A stretch of DNA of 64,000 nucleotides from Clostridiales bacterium UBA6114 (lineage in GTDB: Bacteria; Bacillota; Clostridia; Oscillospirales; Butyricicoccaceae), in NCBI GenBank assembly GCA_002423435.1, contig DIWE01000021.1:22780-86779 (forward strand), in the 5' to 3' direction. Position 1 is the first letter of the stretch. Every line of letters starts with the position of its first letter. Below, piece by piece: positions 49,216 to 57,880 of this stretch. The notes below the pieces were generated by a model that saw only the letters and a list, made by a program, of their open reading frames with translations, was not told the origin of the DNA and made no database searches. The position numbers were made by a program, and so were the translations under genes.

Positions 49216-50430
49216 ATGTCAAAACAAACTCCAAAATGGAAACCGGTTTTTTTTACGATATGGATAGGGCAGGCTGTTTCGCTGATTACCAGCGCTGTTT
49301 TGCAAATGGCGATAATATTTTACCTTACGGAAAAAACGCAATCGTCAATGGTGCTGTCGATGGCTTCTTTAGTCGGATTTCTGCCATATGCCGTCTTTGG
49401 GCCTGCGATCGGCGTATTGGTCGATCGCTACAGCAGAAAAATGATTATGATCGGCGCGGATTTAATGATTGCCGCATCCGGTGCGGTATTGGCCCTTGTT
49501 GCTTTGTATACGGAGCTGCCGGTCTGGGCGGTGATGACGGTCCTGTTTATCCGCAGCGTCGGCACGGCCTTTCATTCTCCCGCCCTGAGTGCGGCGACGC
49601 CTCTTTTGGTGCCGGAGGAACAGTTGACCAAATGTGCCGGATACAGCCAGTCTTTGCAGTCGGTCAGCTATATTTTGAGCCCGGCCGCCGCCGCGTTTCT
49701 GTATTCCGCTTGGGAACTGAACGCGATTATAGCCCTTGATGTGGCGGGTGCGGTAATCGCATGTGTCGCGGTGGCCTTTGTGCGCATCCCGAGACTGAAT
49801 GTTGAGCGGCAAAGCGTAAAGAGAAGCTTCCTGGAAGAGATGAGAGAAGGTTTTTTTGCCTTAAAAGACAACCGGGGATTATTTGCGTTAATGTTGATAG
49901 GCACGCTATACATGTTCGTTTATATGCCGATCAATGCGCTTTATCCGCTGATCAGTATGGGTTACTTTGCCGGAACGCCGATGCATGTCTCGATTACGGA
50001 AATCGCCTATGCCTCCGGTATGCTGGCAGGAGGCTTGTTGTTAGGGCTTTTTGGCGGCTTTAAGAGGCGAATCACATTAATAACGGCATCTATTTTCCTG
50101 ATGGGAATCAGCTTGACTGTTTCAGGGCTGCTCCCGTCGGATGGATATCGTTTTTTTGTTGCATGCTGTGCCCTCATGGGGCTTTCGGTCCCGTTTTACA
50201 GCGGTGTCCAGACGGCGCTTTTTCAGGAAAAAATAAAACCGGAATATCTGGGGCGGGTGTTTTCTCTGACGGGAAGCATGATATCTCTGGCAATGCCTGT
50301 CGGCTTAATCATTTCCGGATTCTTTGCCGATAGGATCGGAGTAAATCATTGGTTTTTTATGTCGGGTATTTTAATTATCGGCATTTCAATCATTTGTTCA
50401 CTGATTCCGGCGGTCAGAAAACTGAATTAA
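49216..50430 (+). CDS. mef: Mef-family macrolide efflux MFS transporter
   Basis: A 12-segment MFS efflux pump (404 aa) very close to Mef(A)/Mef(E) as I remember them. Shared stretches include FFTIWIGQAVSLITSAVLQM at the start, LLVPEEQLTKCAGYSQSLQS near residue 135, LYMFVYMPINALYPLISM near 233 and LFQEKIKPEYLGRVFSLTGS near 335. It exports 14- and 15-membered macrolides by proton antiport. AAAGGGAG precedes the ATG. The attenuator leader upstream implies induction by macrolides. The usual partner msr(D)/mel does not follow; decayed gene fragments do, indicating acquisition by transfer and later loss. Confidence 0.88.
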   Translation: MSKQTPKWKPVFFTIWIGQAVSLITSAVLQMAIIFYLTEKTQSSMVLSMASLVGFLPYAVFGPAIGVLVDRYSRKMIMIGADLMIAASGAVLALVALYTELPVWAVMTVLFIRSVGTAFHSPALSAATPLLVPEEQLTKCAGYSQSLQSVSYILSPAAAAFLYSAWELNAIIALDVAGAVIACVAVAFVRIPRLNVERQSVKRSFLEEMREGFFALKDNRGLFALMLIGTLYMFVYMPINALYPLISMGYFAGTPMHVSITEIAYASGMLAGGLLLGLFGGFKRRITLITASIFLMGISLTVSGLLPSDGYRFFVACCALMGLSVPFYSGVQTALFQEKIKPEYLGRVFSLTGSMISLAMPVGLIISGFFADRIGVNHWFFMSGILIIGISIICSLIPAVRKLN

Positions 50431-50577
50431 ACGATAACGCAGGGGGGGCGCAAAATGCATAAATATAAAAATTTGCTGTGGTCAGGGCCCGTAGGGCGCG
50501 GGGGATAGTGTGAAAGGGGGCCGGCGAGGCCCTCTTTTGCGTCCAAACATCCGCCGCAGCGGCGTGCGTAGCACGGA

Positions 50578-50619
50578 GGGGTGTCGCAAAATGCACGAAT
50601 ATGCATTTTGCGACACCCC
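50578..50619. repeat. 18-bp perfect inverted repeat behind mef
   Basis: GGGGTGTCGCAAAATGCA pairs with its exact complement across 6 nt. A degenerate half copy (GGGGCGCAAAATGCATAAAT at 50443) stands near the mef stop codon. The 130 bp between them is GC-rich and non-coding. It may be a transfer or recombination scar. Confidence 0.6.
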
Positions 50620-50639
50620 CGTGTATTTTGCAGTATTAA

Positions 50640-50790
50640 GATAACGGGAAATATACGGCAATCGTATATAAAGAAACCACGCTGTATTCAAGCTATAAGC
50701 GGCTTGAAGAGGATGGGTACATCACTTCCTACTGGGGCGAGGAAAAAAGGCAGGAGGTTTTTTCAGATATGTATATGAAAAGAGAAGCTA
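50640..50790 (+). pseudogene. Fragment of a PadR-type winged-helix regulator
   Basis: The frame through 50670 reads KETTLYSSYKRLEEDGYITS then YWGEE, the wing and recognition helix region of PadR-like regulators. No start codon region or C-terminus is present, so it is a remnant. Confidence 0.5.
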
Positions 50791-50796
50791 TATTAA

Positions 50797-51173
50797 GCCC
50801 TGCCGGGCGCCGTCATCAAAATACCGGTATCGCCCGCGCAATACCAAAATATTGCGGGACAAATCGAAAAGTTTCTTCTAAACAGCCATATATATGGGTA
50901 CAACTATTTTGGCTTGGCCCGAAATCTGTTCGGGAAAACCCACCAGGCCAGCGCCCGCTTTTTCTGCTCGGAGTTTGCTTATCACGTGTTGCATCAAAGC
51001 GGCGTCTGCGATTTAACAATGCCGAGGGGCAGGGTCCGTCCACAGGATCTGATGAATCTGGACGGAGGATCATCTTTGAGGGCAATCTCAAGAAATATCA
51101 GTGCAGGTCCGAGGCTGCCGCTTCGGGCAGGCCGCAGATTTTTAATTTTGATGCTGCCGGGATACCATCGTAG
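50797..51173 (+). pseudogene. Frameshifted remnant of a YiiX/YycO-like permuted papain-fold enzyme
   Basis: The frame from 50797 reads AVIKIPVSPAQYQ, then IYGYNYFGLARNLFGK, FFCSEFAYHVLHQSGVCDL and MPRGRVRPQDLMNLDGG. The FFCSEF block carries the catalytic Cys of NlpC/P60-superfamily permuted enzymes. The natural C-terminal continuation (IIFEGNLKKYQC) lies in the next frame after about 51068, so a frameshift is present, and the N-terminal half is missing. Confidence 0.5.
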
Positions 51174-51276
51174 AAAAAGGCAAATATGCAAAGAGGAAAA
51201 AATGAAATTCTGAGAATTGTTCATAATATTATTTGCTACAAGGGAAGCATAAGCATAGCGAAAGGAATGACATTAT

Positions 51277-52365
51277 ATGCATGAGAGTCCGGTATTGGAA
51301 ATTGATTTGGACATCATTACCTTTAATACATCACAGGTAGTCAGCAAGTGCCTGGAAAAAGGTATCAATGCTGTTGGGGTTACCAAAGGATTTAGTGCGA
51401 TTCATCAGATTGTTTCTGCTATGTTGAGTGGTGGAATTGAAGAACTGGCAGACGCCAGAATGAAAAATATCATCGAACTCAGAAAGAGAAATATTGATAA
51501 ACCTATTACCCTGCTGAGAATTCCCCGACTAAGTAATGCTTTTAATGTGGTTCAATATGCCGATACCAGCATGAATTCAGAAATAATGGTTATTAAAGCA
51601 TTGGCTGATGCTGCTGATAAAATAGGGAAAAAACATCAAATCATATTGATGGTGGATGTAGGCGATCTACGCGAAGGGGTTTTGCAGGAAAATGTGCTGG
51701 GGACGGTGGCTCAAATTAAAGATTTGCGCGGTGTGGCTCTGGCCGGGCTGGGGACGAATATGGGATGCTTTGGCGGTATACTTCCGAGCATCGATAATTT
51801 AGGGCTTTTGGTTGAATTGAGCTGCGCTGTTGAGCGTTACTTGGGACAAAAGTTGAAGATTATTTCCGGCGGAGGGACATCTACGCTCTTGTTGGTGGAA
51901 AATAATACCGTTCCTGCCGGTATCAATCAGGTGAGGATTGGTGAGGGAATTTTACTCGGGACAGATACGACGAATGACCGGAATATACCTTGGCTGCGTC
52001 AGGATGCGTTTCAACTCAGGGCTGAGGTGATTGAGGTTAAGAGTAAGCCGTCTGTACCGATAGGCGAGATTGGCAAGGATGCCTTTGGTAATATCCCGGA
52101 ATTTGAGGATATTGGGATCAGAAAACGAGCAATTGTAGAATTAGGAAAACAGGATGTTTATGTGGAAGGGATTTTCCCGCTCGATGAAACATTGAGAATA
52201 CTAGGAGCCAGCAGCGATCATACCATTGTTGATATTACAGACTCTGAACAAGAAATAAAGGTTGGCGGTGAAATTATTTTTGGCTTAACCTATCCGAGCT
52301 TGCTCTCGGCCTGTGATTCACGCTATGTGACAAAACGATTTAAACACGGAGGGGCAAATGATTGA
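51277..52365 (+). CDS. Alanine-racemase-like PLP enzyme, ornithine racemase (Orr) type
   Basis: A fold-III PLP enzyme (362 aa) made only of the alanine racemase N-terminal barrel with a short C-terminal extension. The PLP lysine is in GVTKGF near residue 37, with DARMKNI, LMVDVGDLREG and SGGGTSTLL typical of ornithine/amino-acid racemases of Clostridia. It probably interconverts D- and L-forms of a basic amino acid. Its DNA is visibly richer in A and T than the neighbours, suggesting transfer. It overlaps the GNAT gene by 8 nt. The leader AGCGAAAGGAATGACATTAT resembles the repeated initiation block. Confidence 0.82.
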   Translation: MHESPVLEIDLDIITFNTSQVVSKCLEKGINAVGVTKGFSAIHQIVSAMLSGGIEELADARMKNIIELRKRNIDKPITLLRIPRLSNAFNVVQYADTSMNSEIMVIKALADAADKIGKKHQIILMVDVGDLREGVLQENVLGTVAQIKDLRGVALAGLGTNMGCFGGILPSIDNLGLLVELSCAVERYLGQKLKIISGGGTSTLLLVENNTVPAGINQVRIGEGILLGTDTTNDRNIPWLRQDAFQLRAEVIEVKSKPSVPIGEIGKDAFGNIPEFEDIGIRKRAIVELGKQDVYVEGIFPLDETLRILGASSDHTIVDITDSEQEIKVGGEIIFGLTYPSLLSACDSRYVTKRFKHGGAND

Positions 52366-52825
52366 ATTTGAACGGATACAAACGGTTGATCCAGCACTTC
52401 TGCAACGTTTGGTACAACTGGAAAAAGAGGCGTTTGGCGTTGGCGGATTAAATGAATGGCATCTTGTACCATTCATTCGGCACGGCCGGGTATATGCCGT
52501 CAAAAAGAATCAAGAGGTTGTTGGCTTGGTTCAGTATATGCTCGACTGGGATAATCCACGTAAAGCATATATGGTTGGAGTGTCTATAGCTAAAGAGATG
52601 CGTGGGCAGGGGCTGGGAACAGAATTTATTAAAAAAAGCTTAAAAGCGTTGGCCGGCGAGAATATTGAAGAGGTTGAACTAACAGTGGATCCGGCAAATG
52701 TTGCTGCCATCCGTGTTTATGAAAGCAAATTAGGCTTTCTATCTAAAATGGTGAGGACCGATGAATATGGTCAGGGTGAAAACCGCATGGTTATGACTCT
52801 TTCATTAGGCAGGATTTACGGCTAA
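52358..52825 (+). CDS. GNAT-family N-acetyltransferase
   Basis: A single GNAT domain (155 aa). The acetyl-CoA pyrophosphate loop is KEMRGQGLGTEFI near residue 80 (Arg/Gln-x-x-Gly-x-Gly), followed by VELTVDPANVAAIRVYESKLGF. It acetylates an amine in the cytoplasm. The 8-nt overlap with the racemase gene shows joint translation, so its substrate is probably the racemase product (a D-amino acid or a diamine). Confidence 0.83.
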   Translation: MIEFERIQTVDPALLQRLVQLEKEAFGVGGLNEWHLVPFIRHGRVYAVKKNQEVVGLVQYMLDWDNPRKAYMVGVSIAKEMRGQGLGTEFIKKSLKALAGENIEEVELTVDPANVAAIRVYESKLGFLSKMVRTDEYGQGENRMVMTLSLGRIYG

Positions 52826-53154
52826 TTGTATACGTAAATTAAGACTCCTTGTTTACCCAAAAGATAGCTTGGCAGTGCCGAAAATATTGTGTAAAGCTCC
52901 ATCGTCAGATAGTCCACCCAAGCTCCGGCGCAACTCCCGCCAATATATGAGCTAAAAAGGCAACTTCGTTCCACGGACAAAATAACCACGAAGAACGGCA
53001 AAAAATTTGACTGCTTTTGGAAAGCCATTGCTACCGTTGCCGATAATACAAGCGAAATGATCTGTATAGAACCATCATTAACAGTATTATTATTTAAGAG
53101 AGAGAGATACTATTCAGATAAAAAATCGATTTTAAATAAAGGAGGTGGCGCCGC
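52826..53154. other. Gap before yyaL with an unidentified minus-strand frame
   Basis: A minus-strand frame (52822-53028, 68 codons) is hydrophobic (NFLPFFVVILSVE, ELYTIFSALPSYLLGK) and could be the end of a decayed membrane protein, but it has no ribosome site and no family that I recognise. The remaining 120 bp is the AT-rich upstream region of yyaL. Confidence 0.25.
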
Positions 53155-55170
53155 ATGTTATCAGAGAAAAAGATACCCAACAGATTGGTGAATGAAAAGT
53201 CGCCTTATCTTTTACAGCACGCTTATAATCCGGTTAATTGGTGGCCATGGTGTGACGAAGCCTTTGCAAAAGCAAAAGCCGAGGATAAGCCGATATTTCT
53301 CTCCATCGGGTATTCGACCTGTCACTGGTGCCACGTCATGGAGCGGGAGTCCTTTGAGGATGAGGAGGTCGCGGATATATTAAACCGCGCGTTCGTTTCG
53401 ATCAAGGTCGACCGCGAAGAGCGGCCGGACGTCGACAGCATTTATATGAATGTCTGCCAGATGCTGACCGGGTCGGGCGGCTGGCCTTTGAGCATTTTCA
53501 TGGACAGCGGCAAAAGACCGTTTTTCGCGGGGACCTATTTTCCGAAAGAGGACCGCATGGGCATGACGGGCTTTCTGACGCTTCTTTCTCATATCGAAGA
53601 CCTCTGGTCCGGGGACCGCGGAAGACTTGTGGGCCATGCCGAGCAGATCATATCCGCAATGAAGCCGAGGGAGAGCGGCACGGCGCCCGTCGATCAAAGA
53701 ATTCCCGACCTGGTTTTCGATGCGCTGAAGCGCAGCTTTGACCGGGGGCACGGCGGCTTCTCCTACGCGCCGAAATTCCCGACACCCCACAACCTTCTGT
53801 TTCTGATGAGATACCACGCGTCGACGGGGGACGCCGAAGCTGTGAAGATGTGCCGCAAGACCCTGGATTCCATGCGCCGGGGCGGAATATTCGACCATAT
53901 CGGGTTCGGGTTCTCGAGGTACTCCACCGACGGGGAATGGCTTGTCCCCCACTTTGAAAAAATGCTCTACGACAATGCACTTCTTACAATGGCGTATACG
54001 GAATTTTACAGCCTGACCAAAGAGGAACAATACGCCCGGACCGCGCGGGAAATCATCGCATATCTCATGGACAAAATGCGCTCGGAAAACGGCGGCTTCT
54101 ATTCGGCGGAGGACGCCGATTCGGAGGGAGTCGAAGGAAAGTTCTATGTCTTTACACCGGATGAGGTCCGGCAGGCGCTGGGGAAGGACGCGGACGAGTT
54201 TTGCCGTTACTTCGACATCACGGAAAAAGGGAACTTCGAGGGCAAAAGCATCCCGAACCTGATCCATTCCGGCGTGCCGGACGACAGGCGGGATTTCGCC
54301 GACAGGTGCCGCGCGTCTTTGAATCTGTACCGTGAAAAACGAATCCATCCCCACCTGGACGACAAAATCCTGACCTCCTGGAATGGGCTTGTGATCGCGG
54401 CGCTCGCGATTGCGGGAAGGGTGCTCGGTGACGAAGGCTATCTGGCGGCCGCCCGGCAGACGGCCGGATTTTTCCTGGAAACCATGACCGACGAAAACGG
54501 AAAGCTTCTGGCGCGCTATCGCGACGGGGATGCCCGCTTCCTCGGCCGTGACGAGGACTACGCCTATCTGATCTGGGGACTGATCGAGCTTTACCAGTCG
54601 ACTTACGACGCGGAGTATCTTCGCCGCGCGCAGTCGCTCAACGAAGTTTTTATGGAGGGATTCTTTGATGAAAAAAACGGCGGGTTTTACCAGAACGATC
54701 AGGACGCCGAGAAGATGCTGGTCCGCTTGAAGCTCTCTTACGACGGCGCGACCCCGTCGGCAAACGCGGTTCATTGCTGCAATCTGATCCGCCTCTCACG
54801 GCTTACCCACGACGAAGGGCTCGAACAGGCGGCGACAAAAACCATCGAGTCCTTTATGGAGGAGATCGCTTCGATACCTACAGCCTATGCGTTTCACGCG
54901 ATGAACATCCTTTATCTGAAAAACGGGGGGACCGATGTGGTGCTGAGGGCAAAGAGCAGGTCCGACCTTGGGCCGATGGCCGCGGTTTTGCATGAAAAGT
55001 ATCTGCCCTTTACAACCGTTAAAGTGCTGACGGAAGGGGCGGATCCGGAAAACGCGGCGGACGCGGACCTGTACGGGATGGTAAACGGGCTGCCGACGGC
55101 CTATGTGTGCAGGGGATTTTCCTGCGCGCCGCCGGTCACCTCGATGGAAGATCTGAAGAAATTGCTGTGA
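53155..55170 (+). CDS. yyaL: YyaL/SSP411-type thioredoxin-domain protein (DUF255)
   Basis: A 671-aa cytoplasmic protein with an N-terminal thioredoxin-like DUF255 domain (SPYLLQHAYNPVNWWPW, then CHWC at residues 56-59) and a long alpha/alpha-barrel domain resembling N-acylglucosamine epimerases and glycosidases (FSYAPKFPTPHNLLFLMRYH, HFEKMLYDNALL, DDKILTSWNGL). Its function is not settled; a redox or carbohydrate role has been proposed for the family. AAAGGAGGTGG precedes the ATG. Its 3' end is present a second time at 63295. Confidence 0.88.
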   Translation: MLSEKKIPNRLVNEKSPYLLQHAYNPVNWWPWCDEAFAKAKAEDKPIFLSIGYSTCHWCHVMERESFEDEEVADILNRAFVSIKVDREERPDVDSIYMNVCQMLTGSGGWPLSIFMDSGKRPFFAGTYFPKEDRMGMTGFLTLLSHIEDLWSGDRGRLVGHAEQIISAMKPRESGTAPVDQRIPDLVFDALKRSFDRGHGGFSYAPKFPTPHNLLFLMRYHASTGDAEAVKMCRKTLDSMRRGGIFDHIGFGFSRYSTDGEWLVPHFEKMLYDNALLTMAYTEFYSLTKEEQYARTAREIIAYLMDKMRSENGGFYSAEDADSEGVEGKFYVFTPDEVRQALGKDADEFCRYFDITEKGNFEGKSIPNLIHSGVPDDRRDFADRCRASLNLYREKRIHPHLDDKILTSWNGLVIAALAIAGRVLGDEGYLAAARQTAGFFLETMTDENGKLLARYRDGDARFLGRDEDYAYLIWGLIELYQSTYDAEYLRRAQSLNEVFMEGFFDEKNGGFYQNDQDAEKMLVRLKLSYDGATPSANAVHCCNLIRLSRLTHDEGLEQAATKTIESFMEEIASIPTAYAFHAMNILYLKNGGTDVVLRAKSRSDLGPMAAVLHEKYLPFTTVKVLTEGADPENAADADLYGMVNGLPTAYVCRGFSCAPPVTSMEDLKKLL

Positions 55171-55422
55171 CAGAGATAAAACGACTGCTAATGGGGAAAA
55201 TTTATCAATACTATTGCTAACGCCTATATTTCTATTGTTAATATCTATAGGCGATGCTGTTGACAATGTTGCATTGGAAGTATATACTAAATTAAGCAAT
55301 ATGTACTAAGTTGAAACGTGTTCCTTATGCTAATATATTTAAATTTTACCTATTTAATTGGTGAGATAGCTTTGAATTATTGAAAATCTGTGATTTGGAA
55401 AATTTTATATTGCGGATGAGGA

Positions 55423-55576
55423 TTCCGGGAGAGGCTGCTTTACTGCAGGGCCGAAGGGGAAGCGTAATAAACTCTCAGGCAAAAGTACCGGGATAGGACG
55501 AAACTCTGGAAAGCATGGCTCGCACCGAAGAAGCAATCCGGCGACGGAGAATCTTTCAGGTAAAATATACAGAGAC
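55423..55576 (+). ncRNA. Tandem glycine riboswitch (gcvT type)
   Basis: Two aptamers are complete in core motifs. Aptamer 1: GGAGAGGC (55429), GCCGAAGGGG (55450), AAACTCTCAGGCAAAAG (55470). Aptamer 2: GGACGAAACTCTGGAAAG (55497), CACCGAAG, GACGGAGAATCTTTCAGGT, ACAGAG. The two are separated by the usual short linker. A terminator overlaps the end. No glycine cleavage or symporter gene follows within 500 nt. Confidence 0.93.
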
Positions 55577-55606
55577 GCATTAATGGCATTAATGCGTCTT
55601 TTTTTA
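55572..55606 (+). terminator. Riboswitch expression-platform terminator
   Basis: A 13-bp stem (AGACGCATTAATG with its mirror over a one-base loop centre) is followed by seven T. Its 5' edge overlaps the closing P1 strand of aptamer 2, as expected for glycine control of termination. Confidence 0.85.
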
Positions 55607-56126
55607 TTGCGAGCAGAAAATCACCAGCTCTGAAGTGCCCCTAAAAAGTTAGGTAAAAATTTTCGTTAAGCAGCCGCGAGAGGGCTTGGTATCTGTGAAT
55701 AGCCGGTGGCAAGCCCTTGTGAGGTTTAGTCGGAAATCCGACTTTCGTTATGCCGGCGAGGTCGAGCAAAATACAAAAATAAATATGCCGCCGTAGAGAA
55801 AACAACGGAGCTTGTGGAGTATCCATTCAAAACTATAAAAAAGCGAATTCGCACAATTTCTGACCCGGGAACAGAAAATGTGTGACGGAATTTCTATTGC
55901 ATTTTTTGGCCTGCAACCTGAAAAAAGCCGTTAATATACTGAGCACATCATCGCTCATACCGATGTAATGTGTGCCAAGCCTTTTCAATGCGGGTTAAGC
56001 CGCCACCAGTACTAACCCTGATAGGGCTTATGCAAAATACCCGCTGGACACGTGGTTCTGATTTTATTAATCAATGGTGAAAGCTGCCTAACGCAAATGA
56101 GTGTAATATATAAAGGAGGAAATCAA
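55607..56126. mobile_element. Insertion-sequence debris downstream of the riboswitch
   Basis: TGAAGTGCCCCTAAAAAGTT (55633) followed by AGGTAAAA resembles terminal repeats of IS3-group elements (pattern TG-x-x-x-TGC-x-CC-x-AAAAGTTAGA-x-AAA). Near 55895 a short frame EFLLHFLACNLKKAVNIL looks like the conserved C-terminal end of a DDE transposase. No intact transposase remains. No other gene is supported in these 520 bp; the last 20 bp carry the ribosome site of the next gene. Confidence 0.4.
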
Positions 56127-57707
56127 ATGAAAAGACGCAAGAAAATTATTGCTATGAGTCTCAGCCTACTGATACTTTTGGCGGGTTGCGGAGGAGGCAA
56201 AGGCACGACAACAAATGATACAGCAAACGGTACTGCCGCCACAGGTGCGGCCGAACCCCAAAGAGCACTTAAGGATACGTTAACCATTGCCGTCAATGAA
56301 ACGGTTGACCAACTTGACTGCGGCAACGTTAAACTAAACACCGCGCATAAAGTATGCAGGGCTCTGTACGACCCGCTGGTTTATCCGGCCGACGAAAGCG
56401 GTGAGTACAAGCCATGCCTTGCAAAATCCTGGGAGCAAAAAGACGATACAACGTTGATTTTCCACCTTCGTGACGATGTTGTTTTCCATAACGGAGAGAA
56501 AATGACTGCGGAGGATGTCGTGTTTTCCATTCAGAGGAGCTGCGAGCTTCCGAACAATAAAACATTGTTTAAAGCTTTTGACGCTGAAAATACCAAGGCG
56601 ATCGACGATTTTACCGTGCAGGTCAAGTTCATGTACCCGTTTGCCGCGGCTCTCAACTATCTTTCCAGTTCGCGCGGCGGCGTTGTTTCCAAGAAGGCCG
56701 TTGAGGAAATGGGAAATGACAAATTTGGCCTCGCCCCCATTGGCACCGGCCCATTTAAGTTTGCCAAGTGGATCGAGGGCGATCGCATTGTATTGGAAAG
56801 GAATGAAGACTATTGGGGGGAGAAACCCGCTTTTAAGAATCTGATTTACCGGTTTATCACCGACGACAGCGTAAGGGCAATGGAACTGGAGGCCGGCGGC
56901 ATTGACGCGATGTTTGTGGTCGCGCCTCAGGATTATGACCGTCTCAAGGAAAATCCGGATCTTATGACCTATGCGGAGAGCGGCTTTACAACCCTGATGC
57001 TGCAGTTTAACATGAGGTGCGACGAGTTTAAGGACATTCGTCTTCGCAAGGCGTTTGCTTACGCCATTGATACCTCGGCGATTGTCAAGGCTGTTTACGG
57101 CGACCTCGGAACAGTGGCCGACGGGCTGTTCACCGATCAGATTTTTGGACATGTGGCACTGGGACCAACGGTCCGTGATATGAAAAAAGCCAAAGAACTT
57201 CTTGCCGAAGCGGGTTATTCGAGCGGATTTAAAACGGAAGTCACTGTACCGGAGGGGTCAAGCATTCAGAATATTCTGGAAATCGCGCAAGCACAGTGGA
57301 AGGAAGCAGGAATCGACGTTTCAATCAAGCTTTACGATACGGCAACTATGAGCGCTATGAATGCAAAGGGAGAAACCCGTTTCGGCCGGACAAACTACAC
57401 GGCTGTAACGGGCGACCCGGATCATGCCATGACCGTTTGGAACAGTACTTATGGCGGAGTTATGCAGGCAGACGACCCCCATATCGACGAACTGATGGAA
57501 AGAGGCCTCGGCGAGTTTGACACGCAAAAGCGTGCGGCAATCTATAAGGAGCTTCAGGAATATTGCTGGAATACATATTACTGCATCCCAATTGTATTTC
57601 CGAAGGACACCTTTGCCAATGCGAAATATGTGGAAGGCTTTGATTTCAGGGTGGGCAATCCCATATATGCACCGTTTTACAATAACGTCAAAGTTTACCA
57701 AGAATAG
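56127..57707 (+). CDS. dppA: Peptide/dipeptide ABC transporter substrate-binding lipoprotein (SBP family 5)
   Basis: The receptor (526 aa) has a lipoprotein signal ending LLAGC (Cys20 region, followed by GGGKGTT) and the family-5 fold (VCRALYDPLVYP, AKSWEQKDDTTLIFHLRDDVVFHNGEKMTAEDVVFSI in parts, and GTGPFKFAKWIEGDRIVLERN, cited as GTGPFKF and LERNEDYWG). AAAGGAGG precedes the ATG at 56127, so the frame back to 56052 is rejected. It belongs with the permease and ATPase genes downstream. A structured gap follows. Confidence 0.92.
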   Translation: MKRRKKIIAMSLSLLILLAGCGGGKGTTTNDTANGTAATGAAEPQRALKDTLTIAVNETVDQLDCGNVKLNTAHKVCRALYDPLVYPADESGEYKPCLAKSWEQKDDTTLIFHLRDDVVFHNGEKMTAEDVVFSIQRSCELPNNKTLFKAFDAENTKAIDDFTVQVKFMYPFAAALNYLSSSRGGVVSKKAVEEMGNDKFGLAPIGTGPFKFAKWIEGDRIVLERNEDYWGEKPAFKNLIYRFITDDSVRAMELEAGGIDAMFVVAPQDYDRLKENPDLMTYAESGFTTLMLQFNMRCDEFKDIRLRKAFAYAIDTSAIVKAVYGDLGTVADGLFTDQIFGHVALGPTVRDMKKAKELLAEAGYSSGFKTEVTVPEGSSIQNILEIAQAQWKEAGIDVSIKLYDTATMSAMNAKGETRFGRTNYTAVTGDPDHAMTVWNSTYGGVMQADDPHIDELMERGLGEFDTQKRAAIYKELQEYCWNTYYCIPIVFPKDTFANAKYVEGFDFRVGNPIYAPFYNNVKVYQE

Positions 57708-57750
57708 CATAAGTTTATGGCAGATGTATAACAGAGTCGGGGTCGTATGT

Positions 57751-57823
57751 CAGATGCAAAGCCTGTAGCCTGTGAAGGTGCGTTTGGCGGCGCAGGTTGC
57801 TTGCGCCGCCATGATTGCATCTG
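57751..57823 (+). promoter_or_regulatory. Two-tier intercistronic stem behind dppA
   Basis: Outer stem CAGATGCAA (57751) with TTGCATCTG (57815), 9 bp; inner hairpin GGCGGCGCA (57786) with TGCGCCGCC (57802), 9 bp over 7 nt. There is no T-run. It fits an mRNA-stabilising structure between receptor and permease genes. Confidence 0.65.
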
Positions 57824-57880
57824 AATTAAAATTGCGGTAGGTGTTTCTGGCTTTTATGAAAAGAAGAAGGAGTGAAGGTA

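Noticed and set aside
49235..49255. GAAACCGGTTTT within the mef start considered as a fourth LacI operator
   Set aside because: It lies inside coding sequence, 33 kb from the regulator, and lacks the flanking TAAT; chance match.
53380..54774. Long minus-strand frame (464 codons) opposite yyaL
   Set aside because: It has no ribosome site and its sequence is low in conserved motifs; the plus strand codes for a clear YyaL protein.
55641..55826. 61-codon minus-strand frame downstream of the riboswitch
   Set aside because: No ribosome site or recognisable family; it lies within insertion-sequence debris.
57872..57880. GTG 57872 as start of dppB
   Set aside because: It overlaps the AAGGAG site; TTG 57881 has correct spacing and fits the family's N-terminus.
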